DNA from: Nymphaea colorata
Taxonomy: Eukaryota; Streptophyta; Magnoliopsida; Nymphaeales; Nymphaeaceae
Length of the DNA: 64,000 bases
Direction: 5' to 3'
Assembly: GCF_008831285.2 (NCBI RefSeq)
Contig: NC_045145.1
Location: 16,118,802 to 16,182,801, forward strand
The position numbers and the translations under genes were made by a program. This document shows, piece after piece, positions 23,273 to 35,470 of the stretch. Every line of letters starts with the position of its first letter. The first letter of the stretch is position 1. A model generated the notes under the pieces. It was not told where the DNA came from. It worked only from the letters and a program-made list of their open reading frames with translations, and searched no databases.

Positions 23273-26200
23273 ATGATGAAGAATATGGAGGCGAGGCGTC
23301 GAATTCGCTACTCGAGGCTGCGTGAGGATGAACCAGACGGCGAGGATGAGAGGGATCTGCGGTTCGAGTACACGCCGAGCTCCCTGGATCGAGTGCCCTG
23401 GAAGTCGGTGGCGCTCGCGCTCTTCTTGGTCTCCCTGGGATCCCTCCTCCTCCTGCTCTCCTACTTCATATTTTCCGGCCACATGCCCGGCGACCCCTCC
23501 CAGGCCTACGGCCTCCTCACCCTTGGTTTCCTCTCATTTCTCCCAGGTTTCGTCTAACGCCCCCTTTTTCTATATTCGCTGTCCTCATTTTTCCTGGTTG
23601 CAAGATAATTTGTGCGATTGTTGTATGTGGATGGTTGTATGGATGAAATTGCTCTCTATGAATCTTAGAGTCGAAGTTGGTGAATTCTTGAGTGTTTTTT
23701 TCTTTTTTTTTTTCAATTAATTGATGGATAGGTCAGATTCAGCACCGACACAGTTAATGGTTGTGTCGATAACAATTAAATTTACTGTTTATCCTGTTCT
23801 TATATCGTGATGTTTTTTTTTTTTCTAAACGAAACAAGCGGAGTAGTTCCTGTGGGTCTTGATTGTTTGGTTTGAGAATTGAACTCCCAAGAGGATCATA
23901 GATACTGTTTAAAAGATCCAAGGCAAACCTGTAGCGGAAACACAACGAAAGCGTGGAAGAAGAGAGGTGGGAGAGGATGGGAAGTAAGGCAGGAGCACTG
24001 CTCAAGTACTTTTAAGTAAGATGTCTTCCCAAACTTTCCAAGCGCTTGTCCATCTCAACCTAACGGTGATTTCGGTAGCTTTTTGTTAAATCTACTGTAT
24101 TGCGGAGGACCTTAGAAAGTAACACGTCGTTAGTAGGTTATCTGAATGATCAGCACCACCTTATTAAAAAGCTTCAAACCTTCAAGATGGAGAATTCTAA
24201 ATAACTTTGCCAGAAACTAGAAAGTTTATTCTTCAAATGTTTAGAAGGAAATGTTATAGTTTTAAAGTTTTATTCACGTATGGTTTCTTTTTCTTTTTTG
24301 GTTTTTAAATATTTTAAAGTGCAAATTTGCCATACTGCCGCAGAAATTCTTTGCAACCTCCACGTTGGAATAGATGCCCCAAACATAGTTGGGAATGATC
24401 TTGTAAACCTATCATGAGATGGGATTGTCAAATGGTTGAAGCAATCTCAAGAGTTCACTGATAATGAGCTTTTATGTCTAGGGAACTTCCGTCTGCCAAT
24501 AAAACTAATTTAGGACGATCAAAAATTTTCATTATGAAATGCGTAAGAAGCTGCAAATACATGCTCTAAGTTGATATGGTGCAGAATCCTGCTGAGGATG
24601 GGAAAAAGAGCAGAAACTTCCTGGTTTCATATTTAATTCATTTCATGGGAAAAACTGTTGTTATAAAGGTATCCTTCTCTTATGTTGCTCTTGCATGACC
24701 TTTAGGTATTCGGTCTTGGTCCGACCCATGTTGTCGGTAGTGGTATTGTCCCTGTATTGGTCCGATCATTGATACGACATATGAATTGTTGCTTGTCAGC
24801 TTGTATCACCCTATTTTTTATTTTCTGAAATAGAAAATAAAAGATGAAAACTACAATATTGCCACTGATTATTCAAAGGATTCAGCAAGTGACAGCATGG
24901 GTTTGGATCCCATTCAGATCAGGTCCCCGCCCAAAATAATAAATCACATCTTTCATCTCTTCTCAAATTATGCATGGTTTTGAAGTTTGAACCATGAATA
25001 ACTTGCCTTTTAGCTTTTGGAACTTATCTTTAGTTAAGCCTTTCATGAATACATCTGCAATTTGTTTCTTGATACTAATAAATCCAGGTTTAGTATTTTT
25101 TTCTCATCTAACTTTTGTCTCATGAAATGTTGGTCTATTTCAATATGCTTGACATCACTGTAGTGATAGAGTTAACGGACATGTTTATGACACTGGCCAC
25201 CATAAAACAGGACAGATTGTGAAATTCTCTCTCCAACTCGAGTCAATAAGTAAGACCCTACGTTACCTCTGAAGTAACAGCAGTCAGCCACCATAGTTCT
25301 ATATCAGCTCCAGTCTAGATCTAGCCATGACCTTTTGCTTTTTGCTGTTCCAAGACACCAAATTTGTCGCTACGAACACACTTTATCATGAGACATATTA
25401 CCTTTCATCAGGATCTCTTGTCCAGTCTGCATCATTGTAAACAAAAAGGTCATGTTTTGCTTCTTCAGTCAATGTATGTCTATAAATGAAACCATCTCCA
25501 AGTGTCTCTTTTAAATGTCGTGGGATATGCTTTACTACCTCCATGTGGCCACCCTACGGTTCATGCACAAATTGAGAGACCCGATTAACTAAATACACAA
25601 TGTCAAGAACTGTGAAAATTAGGTACTACAACATTCGAACAATGCCATGATACTTAGTGGGATCATGATATAATTTGCCATCATGTGCTCCCTTCTTGTG
25701 ATTTAAAATATCGGGAGTAGCCAAGGGTCGCTTTTTGCAGTCCTTCATGTCTGCTTTACTTAGAATGTCAAGAAGGTACCTTTACTGAGTAAAGGTCATG
25801 CAATCTTCTGTTCTTCAACCTCTACTCCGAGGAAATAATGGTCCTTCATCTGAAGTCTTTTGCCCACAACTCTTTTACGTCGTTGATGTGGCCATCTGAA
25901 CTACTTGTAAAAACAATGTCATCCACATTTATCAATAGTAAGGTAGTGATATCTAACTGGTTGTAAATGAACAATGAGTGGGCCAGGCGAGATCTCTGAA
26001 ATCCATCATTTGAATTTCAGAGGAAAAAATATCAAATCATGACCGTGAAGCTTGCTTCGACCCATATATTATGCTCTTTATGCATCATATTCTTTTACAT
26101 CTCCTTTGGTGTCCCCGGACAGTTGTTCCATATGAATTCCCTCCTTTAGGTCTCCATGTAGGAATACATTCTTGACATCAAGCTGCTAGATTACCATGAA

Positions 26201-28429
26201 ATAATGAGTAAATTCATGGAGTTGTTTGTGGATTGCAATCTTATACTGGTTGCTTAATGGTTAAAATCTGGACTAATTAGCTAAGTTGCTGGTCTTGGAT
26301 GTCTGAGTAAAAAGAAGATAATCTGACTTGTCAGTTGATCAACCAGTCGGTCAAAACCATGTGAGAAGGTTTTTTTTCCCTCTTTCACTTATTTTCTTTT
26401 CCGGCAATCCAATTTAGCCTTCACATATGTAATTGCTGTGTCTACTTTTGTGTGCACATGCATAATTTATATTTTATAATTATAGATAGCCATGTTGCCT
26501 GTTAGTTAATTACTTGATTCATGTGTAACCTTTTATTCCTTTATACTTCTTTGCTTATGCATGTGTGTGTGCTTAGTTGACTAATTGATCAATTTTTGAT
26601 GTATTTTTGGTTCCTATTTCGTGTGTGTATTATATTTGTGTATGTGTATGTATGGCTAGGTGGTTAGTTAGTTCCTGTACAGTGCTTTTTTTTTTCTGGT
26701 TATATGTGTGTGTGTGTATGTGCTCATTTACAGTATATGTACATGCCACATTTTTGGTATATGTCGATTAATTTATTTATTTGACTGTTATATGCTTCTA
26801 ACTGATCTTGGAAATTCAATTTTTGTGTTTCGGCCTTCATTCATTAATTTGCCTGGAGAATTGACTTGGATTGACTTGTCCCACCTCGGCTTTAGGAGAT
26901 CCATTTACTATTTATTGACTTGTGGATAATGGATTGCAAAATTTGTATGAGTTCGAGGAATGGATTTAACGTGACCTTTTTTTCTTATTTAGCTTGCATT
27001 GATTTATGCATCTCTTTTATTCTTACTGACCTTATGTTAAGGTCGATTTGTGGAAGAAAATCTGGAGTTAAATGTTCTAACTGATGTTGCGAATTATTTT
27101 TACTATTGAATTGAAAGGAAGCCCTAAGCCATACTGCTCTTGTCCTTGCTTCTTCATTTTGTTTTTTTTTTTGTAGTTTGGGTGAGCCACTTTGTCTCAT
27201 CAAGTGGCCCATGTCTAACTTGCCGACTGAATTATGGTGGGCTTAAATTGTAGATCCAGGTCCACTGTCTGTCTGATAAGATGGAAACTTCTTAGAAAAC
27301 TTGCATTTGACAAATAAGGGTTTCCATTTGTATCAGAGGTTACAAACATAATAGTTCTAATGCAAATTGGTTGGATATGGACAGATCTAGTTGGACATGG
27401 ATCTAGGTTCATGTTAACATCCTTTAATGAGACGGTATATTTATCTGCCATATTAATTGAATGTCGTTGTAAAATACATATTTGTGATAACTTACACTAT
27501 TGATTAGGTTTGGTAGGGTATTGTGATTCTAAAACATTTACTCTGCAGCATGAACCTAGCTGCATGGCAAAAACTGTTTGTAATAAGATTGGCATGGAAA
27601 GCAGTGTATCAAATTACTCTTGTGGATAAATTGCAACAGATTCTGTTCTGTTTGTGTGTTTTGTGTGTGCATAATACTCACAATTTCAGTGACATTTTCT
27701 AAATATTTTGACTTCATAGTTTTCTCAGTGACATCTGATATTTTCACAAATATTCCTACTATCATTGCCACTGGTGCGTACATCTTTTTGCGTCCACTTT
27801 GGAAGTGCCATGATGTCTATTCACATTGATTAGTACAACTGTAATGAACCCTAGTGGTCAAATCCCAGTAAAGGTTTGGATGTGATTCGAGAATATTATG
27901 AATCTTATGGTTTTGTGAGAAATTCTTGTAAAACTCAGCTTGTTAATGTTACTGAAGTGAATAGTGGCTCCAGATGCACAAAAAGCTAGTAAAAAACCTG
28001 GTTGATTTCAAGAGTGTCTTGATAGCAGGCCTTCAAAGAAAGAAGGTTAAGCTAAGCTGTGTGTCCAAAACTTGAAAATTCAGAGGGAAACTGCTGAATG
28101 ATTTGTAAATATTTTTGGCTAATGGATGTTGTGAAGCTCTGAAACCCGACTATACAAGTTGACACAGTTCAGAGATACCTTTTCTGAAACTATTTGTCAT
28201 GACTAATGAGTAATTAGTAACTTATATTTGAAAGAATTCCTTAATAGTTAATAGTAATTTTAAGTAGTAAGTACTATGATGGTGTTTGCTGATTCTGATT
28301 ACATGACACTGATGGTAAGGCAACTAATGTTGGTGTGATGTCATTACAGGTTTCTATGAGACTAGAATTGCGTACTATTCATGGAGAGGTGCCAATGGCT
28401 ATAGATTTTCATCCATCCCAGGCTACTAG
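23273..28429 (+). CDS. Transmembrane protein 230 homologue (DUF872), two exons, 117 aa
   Basis: Small integral membrane protein; in animals the family acts in endosomal and secretory vesicle traffic, and its plant role is not established. Exons are 23273-23546 and 28350-28429, joined phase 1 through GTTTCG...TTACAG. The protein has a basic N-terminus (MEARRRIRYSRL), an acidic stretch, then RVPWKSVALALFLVSLGS starting a first membrane span, a short loop with FSGHMPGD, a second span (YGLLTLGFLSFLPG), and the conserved tail FYETRIAYYSWRGANGYRFSSIPGY split over 28350-28426. This matches the TMEM230 signature (LPGFY..RIAYY..KG..GY....IP) and the usual length of about 120 aa. The tandem ATG at 23273/23276 makes the exact start uncertain by one residue. 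The 4.8-kb intron carries an antisense copia relic. Confidence 0.9.
24950..26200 (-). pseudogene. Degenerate Ty1/copia retrotransposon fragment in the TMEM230 intron
   Basis: On the minus strand, broken reading frames give copia polymerase motifs in the right order. LDVKNVFLHGDLKEG is at about 26185-26140 (reverse transcriptase). VDDIVFTSSSDGH, the catalytic Asp-Asp region, is at about 25931-25893, and MKDHYFLGVEV at about 25857-25825. LVSWNSKKQKVMARSR is at about 25370-25323 (RNase H), and KKQIADVFMKGLTKDKFQKL at about 25067-25008 is the C-terminal tail. Many stops and frameshifts interrupt it. No LTRs were recognised. It is opposite in sense to the host gene. Confidence 0.85.
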
Positions 28430-30449
28430 TGTAAAGTTTCATCTTTAGCCGCAATCTTATGTCATTAGAGTTTGAGACTTTCATCTTCCATTTTGCTGAA
28501 GCGTGAAGTGTGTTGATGCCGTTTTCTGTCAGATTTCACAAGAAAGTTGGTGAGGCATCTGTTGTATACTACTGATGTTATTTGTTTTGTAAGTGCTTGA
28601 GCTCCATCAGAAGGCGTAAAGAGCATCAACTGGTAAATTGAACATGTGCACCAAAATTCATCTTCGATTGTTTAGTTTAAGATGGCAGATGCCCTGCTTG
28701 AATTAAAATGAGTTGGCAAGCATTAGAAGTTAGTAAAACTTGATTGCTTTTTTCCACTTGCAAACATTTCCATAATGGTTCCTACTTCCTAGATGTACAA
28801 ATGAGAAACATGGTAGTTTCCACTATGATAAATATGAATTGGCATGTTTGCTGCATACAGATGATTATCTACTCATAACAGGTGGAAGCGGCTGGCCTGG
28901 AGACCTCTCCAAACAGCATGTTGCTCTAAAAATAAAAGCAGAAGAAATTTTTGTAGATATCTGTACAGTCATCTGGATAGGTGATCTGTCATCAACTTTA
29001 GGCTAACTGCAGTAATGCACTATTAAATTTGTTGAAAACTTATGTTCTTACTTAAAGTTTCTGCTAAGAAGTGGAGACAGAAAAAAAAGGCCCATGGAAA
29101 ACCCTGGACAGCCGTTGGTGGCAGTACAGATTATTGAAAAAAGGGAATGAGAGAGATGACATTACGGCAAGTGGGGGAGGGTGGCATTGGGGCCAGAGAA
29201 GAGAGTTACTTTTACTTTAATCAGAATGATGCTTGCGCTATTGGGGAAAGTTATTTGATCGTATCAGAGATCAGTGGGCATATTCACAGGGGTTCTGGCT
29301 GTTATGCAGCAGATAATGATAGGCTTGTTTGCATTGGCAGCTTCTGACTGCGTCTGAAAATTTCCCTCCCCTCAGTACAGCCAAAGTTCAATTTCTGCAT
29401 TTTTCACAGCTATTATTTTGGACGATTTACAGTTCATCCCTGAAGTTAGGTATACGATATGCTTTGGTGCTCTTATATTTTCTGATGTTTTTGGTATCTG
29501 GATGGAGCTGCAGCATGCTTCGAAAGTTTACTATATTTTTATTGGTTCTGGGACGGCTTTCATCAGGCAAGTACCAATTGCATGTGCATAATATGTAAGC
29601 CATATTACCAGTCCTAATGGAATTGTACTTCATTTTCGTACTGGATGATCTGGTCCTGTATAGTGCTCTAGGATAAAGTAAAAGTGGTGTCAGCCTTTTT
29701 GTCCGTAAAGAGGTGCTTGTTCCTGAAACTGTTTCAATTCAATTATTTTATCAAAAAGCAGATACTAATTTTTTGGGTGGAATGTGTAGCTGCAACTGGG
29801 CCATGGCATTGTGGCCAAAATCTCTTCATTGCTTTCTGGTTTTATAAGCTTTTTCTGGCATCTTTGTTCTTTGATATGACCTATGTAGTATAGGGCAAAA
29901 CTGTACGAGTGATTTGAGGTGGTGTCTGGTTGCTTCAATTTACATGTAATTGTTTTAGATTTTTAGATGAATGCAGTGGTACACTGGTTCTAATGAGCCA
30001 TAGCTTGAGATATAGAAGTCGCATTGCTGTTCCAAACAAGTCCATGGGTTTTATTGAAGCTTAAAGATTAAGATTAAAATCATATGCTGGGTTGAGGATT
30101 GACAGCTTTATTGCCTGGTTTTGATGCCGACTATGGAAGTTGTTTTGGTACCTTTTCTGTTTCTCTAATTTTTTGTCGCTACTCAATTTTGCTTTGAAAA
30201 CACCAGCACATTTTGAAGTTAAATCTATTTGCACATGTTTTGCTATTAGCAGCAGTACTGTTAAAATCGGCAAAAATCCCCCGGATCCAATGTCGGCGGC
30301 CTTTCTCATGCAGTTCGCCGTTAGTGCCCAGAACATTTTCTCGTAGGGGATTTATATCGTGCCATTAGGTTCTCATTTTCACGTTTTCATGGTTTCACAA
30401 ATCATTTTTACTTCTGTTATTCTGTAACAAGGTGTCATCCATTCAGGCC
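28430..30449. other. Spacer after the TMEM230 gene
   Basis: The first few hundred bases should contain the 3' UTR of the TMEM230 gene. Short open frames are present (for example 29147-29347), but none resembles a known protein and no splice-consistent gene was found. Confidence 0.35.
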
Positions 30450-30615
30450 AGAGTAACCCATAGTATAAGTGGTAAGGTACAACCAGTTGTCTCTTGGACG
30501 GGGTCCTGGGTTTTTAATTTTGTGAGAGGACTCCTCTTGAGAAGCTGGGTGATAAGTGTTGCCTATGCACCCAGCAGGTTCTGCGTTAGGTCAAGAATAT
30601 CTTGAAAAAAAAAAA
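30450..30615 (+). mobile_element. tRNA-derived SINE, about 165 bp
   Basis: The element begins AGAGTAACCCATAGTATAAG and has an A-box-like TATAAGTGGTAAGG. About 35 bp later comes the sequence GGGTCCTGGGTTTTTAATT, where GGGTTTTTAAT is a decayed B box (consensus GGTTCGAANCC). Further on are the stretch CACCCAGCAGGTTCTGCG and a terminal A run (30605-30615). The order A box, B box, tRNA-unrelated body and A tail is that of plant SINEs transcribed by RNA polymerase III. No clear target duplication was found. The flank up to 31214 holds no gene and ends in a 17-nt A run. Confidence 0.7.
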
Positions 30616-31253
30616 GATCTTATAAGATGGATGAACTTAGATGATTTAAGTTATTTGTGTTGAAACGTGCATGGTATTACTGTTTGCCTAAGTTGCGCAG
30701 ATTTTAGATCACACTGTAATTTGTAAGCAGACCCTCCATGGATGGCCGCCTGGTTAAACCGTAATGCATTTATGATTACGTTGCACATGTTCGTGCAACC
30801 CAAATTCTCTGATCGATTGTTTTAGAACATTTTTGGTCTGCAAAAGGGAAGTTTGTGATTATCTTGGTACTCGATAGATATGTGATTTGCTTATTGAATA
30901 TCATATTTCATTTGATCATCAACGAATCACCATGCTTGGTTTGTTGTTTCATATTTTTTAATCATCTGTTGTTATTTCACAAGGACATAAATAAAAACAT
31001 AATTTTAATTAATCTGATTAGCTAACGAATGTGATTTGATCTTGCCGATTCACTAAATCGATGGGGCTCCCTTTTCAATTCGCTAATCAACTTTGATTAC
31101 GTTGATTACCAATTTAGCACAGTTTGTAGGATAAACTCGTAAACTATGATATTTGTGGTTCTTTTATTAAAGAACGGGCTTTGAATCATATGATCACAAA
31201 AAAAAAAAAAAAAAGGAACGTGAGCTCCGCTAGGGTTTCTCTGCGCGAGGGAA

Positions 31254-32929
31254 TGGTGCTCGATGACGCCGAACCAGTTGGACGATCCTCCACCGGCGGG
31301 TCAAAGGGTTTCTCGAGCTGGTAAGCGGGCGAAGGGGGTAGATCCCTTGGCGCACAGAGCAGTTACGCAAAGGGGTGGAACAGCAGAGGAGGATCCCTTC
31401 GTTCGTGGGCAGAAATGCTCTCCCACAATTGTGAAGATGAGGAGGAATATCTTGAAGCTTTGGAAGTCGATACAGTGGAGGGGCTCCCAACCGTCTTTGT
31501 CCAGGAGGACATTCAAAGGATGATGTAGCCGTTCACTTGGACAGCCATTGCGTGTTTTGTCGGTGGTTGAGGGAGGTTAAAAAACCCCGTTTCAGTTTTG
31601 TTGGGAAAGGCTTTTTCCTGGTCCGTGTAGAGTCGTAGACTCGAAGAGGAGTTGGAGGTCGTTCTGCGAAGTAGAGCGTGGAATCTTGGAGGAAGGACGC
31701 TGGTGGCCAGTCGGTTGGATTCCAGGGATGGAAATGAACGTAGAAGAGACTATTAAGGTGCCTATCTGGATCCGGCTTCCCAATCTACCTTAGATTCTCT
31801 GGTGTCGAAGAGTGTTCGCTGGAATCGCCCGACCGATGGGAGCGGAATTGGTGGCGGACCCTTTTGCTAAAACCCTACTTACTCTAGGGTTCGCCAGACT
31901 CTGCATTGATGTACCACTCAATTTCCGACCATGGTCGGTGGTGGATTTATCCCTGGGAGGAGGTAAAGTTCTGAATCAAGTCAAGAGGTGATCTACGAAG
32001 GCCAGATCAAGTTCTGCACGAAATGTAGATAAATTACCCATTTAACGGAAGATTGCAAAGCAGGGATGAGCTCGTCTGCTCCCAATCCTTCCCCTACGTC
32101 CTTGGTTGAAGATATGGGATACGCCCTGCCCGACGCGCGGACATGCTGGGCGCTAGGGAGAGGACGAGCGGACTAAAAAACCACCCAAATGCAAACAGAT
32201 TTGGGGTTTTGGTGGAAAATGGCAACGGTGGTGGTGCTTTACAGATAAGGGCAGGAGAGGCCCCTGTGCCGTCGCGTTTACAGGGTCCTCCAAGCCAAAC
32301 TCTTGCACATCCTCCATCTCCTCTTGGTGGCACCTTCCCTGTCGTGACCACCCCCACCCCAGCTTCGACCCCCTGCACGTCAAGGCCAGCGTGGGGCGAT
32401 TGTCGCCGCAGGTACTGTTCCTGACCCCTTTCCCTTTGGTTTCTGACTCTGCAGGAGTGCTCGACCCCGGCTGGCCCAGAGAGAGGTCCCCTGCCCCCAT
32501 CCAGGCCATTTCTGGCCTGATCTCAAATCATTCAACACTGCCTCCGGGCTTTAGCCGTCGACCCTGTTCCGAGAGTAGGGACGCCCCTCGAAGCTCTCGC
32601 TCTCCACGAGCCTCTAAGGGTCTGCATGGGAACTGGCACGGTGGGATGGAGAAGTCGGCTGGTTCTGCAGGTAGGAACAAGGGAAAGAGAGACATTGGCC
32701 CCTATGATGGTATCAGTAAGAGAGCTTCCCGTGAGGCTCTCAGGGATGTTAACAATACGCTTACCCCTACCATGGATGAGGATTTGGAGCTCGTTCCTCC
32801 AACTTTGGAAGAAGTCTTGGGTATCGAATTTAACGACTCTGAACTCGTTGAGGCTAATGAGTGTACAAAGGACAAGGACAGTGGAGAGTCAGGCCAAGGG
32901 TGTGGCCCCATCCCTGAAAGTTCTCAATG
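31254..32929 (+). pseudogene. LINE ORF1 remnant (nucleic-acid-binding protein)
   Basis: In plant LINEs ORF1 encodes an RNA-binding protein with a DUF4283 domain and a zinc knuckle. Here broken frames give a DUF4283-like stretch at about 31600-32000 and a knuckle of the form CX2CX4HX4C at about 32015-32058 (FCTKC...H....C), itself interrupted by a stop. A Pro/Ser-rich tail follows (32391-32929, open for 179 codons). It is not translatable as one protein. Confidence 0.7.
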
Positions 32930-35470
32930 AATTGTGTCGCTAGGAATATTTGTGGGCTAGTGCGCAGGTCTGCGCAACTAGACCTGAAATTGCTGGTTCA
33001 ACTTCAGGATCCGTGTCTCTTTTACATTCTCGTTCTGCTTACTGTGCCAAACTTTGAAGGGTGGAAATGCCAGTACCCCAGTTTGGCGTTTTTAGCAAAC
33101 AATAAATTCAATGGTGGCATTGCCAGGGTCATCTTAGGTTGGCGCCCGGATCATCTAACAGTTTTACAGGCTTGGCGAGAGGACTCTTGGATTGCTGTTC
33201 TGTGCAGAAGGCGTTCAGACGCATGCAACTTCATTTGTGTTGGAGTTTATCTAAGTCCTCTTCATCCCATCATATTGAGTCAGTTCGAGGGGCTTCGCCA
33301 GTTTCTTCACTCCTGTGAGATTCCCTATTTCATTGTGGGAGACCTAAATGCCCTGCGAGGTCCTGAGGATAAGTCTGGGCGGCACCCAAATGCCCTGGCT
33401 TGCAGAGAATTCAGTCGGTTCCTGTGGGGCTTGGATCTCAGCGTAGTTAATGACAACGCAACTTCTTATATCTGGTCTAACAATAGGGATGTAGCGCAAC
33501 GAGTTTATTGCAGGCTGGACTGGGCCTTAGTTAGCAGTTGGATGGCGTCAGCAGACTCAGCTTCGACCGGCTCATCATGTGCATCCGAGAACGACATCGG
33601 ACCAACAATGTGATCATTCTGTCCTTCTCCCCGGCGAGTAATCAGCAGGCGGGACGAGGGTTTTTTCGCTTTTACAAATGTTGGGCTTCACACCCTTCTT
33701 GCGTTCAGATAGTGGAGGAAGCCTGGGATGTCCCTGCTAGAGGATGCGCGATGATTATTGCTGCCAAGAAACGTGAACTTACCCGAAAGCGTTTGGCTAA
33801 CTGGAATAAGTCGTCTTATGGTAACATTTCCTCCAGGGTGCGAGCGGAAGGGAGGAATTGGGTAGGATCCAAAACAGGGGCAATTGGTTCAGTACGGAGG
33901 AGCTTCACTTAGAGAAGACACTGCTCTTGGAACTAGACGCCGCCCTTTCCGAAGAAGCATTATTCTGGAAGCAAAAGGCCCGCTGCAGTTGGCTGATGGA
34001 CGGGAATCGTAGTACTCGCTCCTTTCAGTCCTGGGTGAAACACAGAGCAAGTGAAAATTGGACTGCTGAAATGGATATCAGTGGAGTGGTAGGTAAAGAC
34101 TCTTATGAGATTATGGAGTTCTGCGCTAATCGTTTCCAGAGCTTTTACGAGGATGCGACTGTTGTTCCTACTCTCCATTCCGGATGGTTGGATGGACTGG
34201 GTGTTCTCGAAAGTGAGAAATCGTTCATCTCCTTCCCCGTCATGGAAGCTGAGATAAGAAATCGTGCATTTCCTTATCAAATCAGTGTTGGCGCAGCTCC
34301 TAAATTATTGGATGCTTACTTTTAGACTGCCCAACACCACCATTTCAGAAGTTACTACTTACTCGGATCTTTTATCGGTTTCTATGGGGAGGGCAGGATG
34401 ATGTGAGGAGATTACACTTGTTAATCGGGCACTCTCAATCGGGAAAACTTGATTTTCTTGACACTCAGGGCGCGGCTGACGGTCTCTGTGGGCAGGTCTT
34501 ATTAGATGCAATTATATGAATAGGTCGAGCCTGTGGATGGAAAAAATCCATCCTAGATAGTCCTGGTCATGGAAGGGCTTATCTTGGTCGGAAGTGGGTC
34601 ACAATGTATTGTGGAGAGTCTGTCCATTTCTGGAATGAACCTTGGGGATGGGGGATCTTACTTTGTTTGCTTAATGGAAACGACTATAGCCGAGCAAATT
34701 TGACCATATCGCAACCATTAAGGAGGCGGTCTGTCAGCCATATGGGCAACTTTACTGGGACTGGAAGCTTCGTGGTTGAAGCATGTCACAAACCAGGTCA
34801 TCCTCTCTTCCAGTGAAGATACCCTGGTTTGGGATGGAGCCAACACCCAGTCCTTTTCTAGAAGTGAGTGACCTTTGTGAGAAAATTCGCCTTAGGAAAC
34901 CTGCTATTGATTTGAGAAAACTGAAAAGCAAGCTGGGATATTAAGGCTCCCCGGCGGGCAAAGTGGTTCCTCTTCCTTGCATGCGAGGTGCCGCCTTACG
35001 ACGACGGAGAGAATGAAAAGACTGGGAATACAGTTTGCCAGCAGGTGTTGTCTCTGGGAATGGTCCAGATTCTGTCGACTATATTTTGGCTACTTGTAAG
35101 AGTGGCAAAAGTGGTTTGGAGGTACGTTAGTCAGAAATTCTGTAGATGTTTTCATTTCAAGAGGGGCCTAATTCAAGGGATACTTAGATGGCACTGTATT
35201 GCATTTAAACGAGGATGGATGCTCGATCTGTGGCCCATGATCCCCACTTTGTTGTTGGATGATTTGGCAAACACAAAATTACAAACTCTTCCCTGACCAG
35301 TCGCTAACTCCGAGTGCTATCTGTGGAGCTGTTCTACATGATGTTCATGCTATAGCCCAGGCTCTTCTACTAGGCAAGGGATCGGAACATGAGTTTCAAA
35401 CCTGGACATCGGATATTGTTCCATCCCCTCCCGTTTTCCTATGGGAAATCAAGTTTATATTCAAATCGTG
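32930..35470 (+). pseudogene. LINE ORF2 remnant (endonuclease, no RT palm)
   Basis: Frame 32927-33613 carries endonuclease/exonuclease/phosphatase motifs: VGDLNALRGPEDKSG (about 33340-33380), typical of plant LINE endonucleases, and RLDWALVSSWM near 33515-33545. It continues after frame changes with FFRFYKCWASHPSC (33663-33705), FWKQKARCSWLMDGNRSTRSF (about 33964-34026) and FCANRFQSFYEDA (34119-34157). Then follow the degenerate C-terminal part and a zf-RVT-like stretch with NGPDSVDYILATCKSG near 35057-35105. Multiple stops and frameshifts, and loss of the whole catalytic reverse transcriptase segment, make it dead. Confidence 0.85.
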
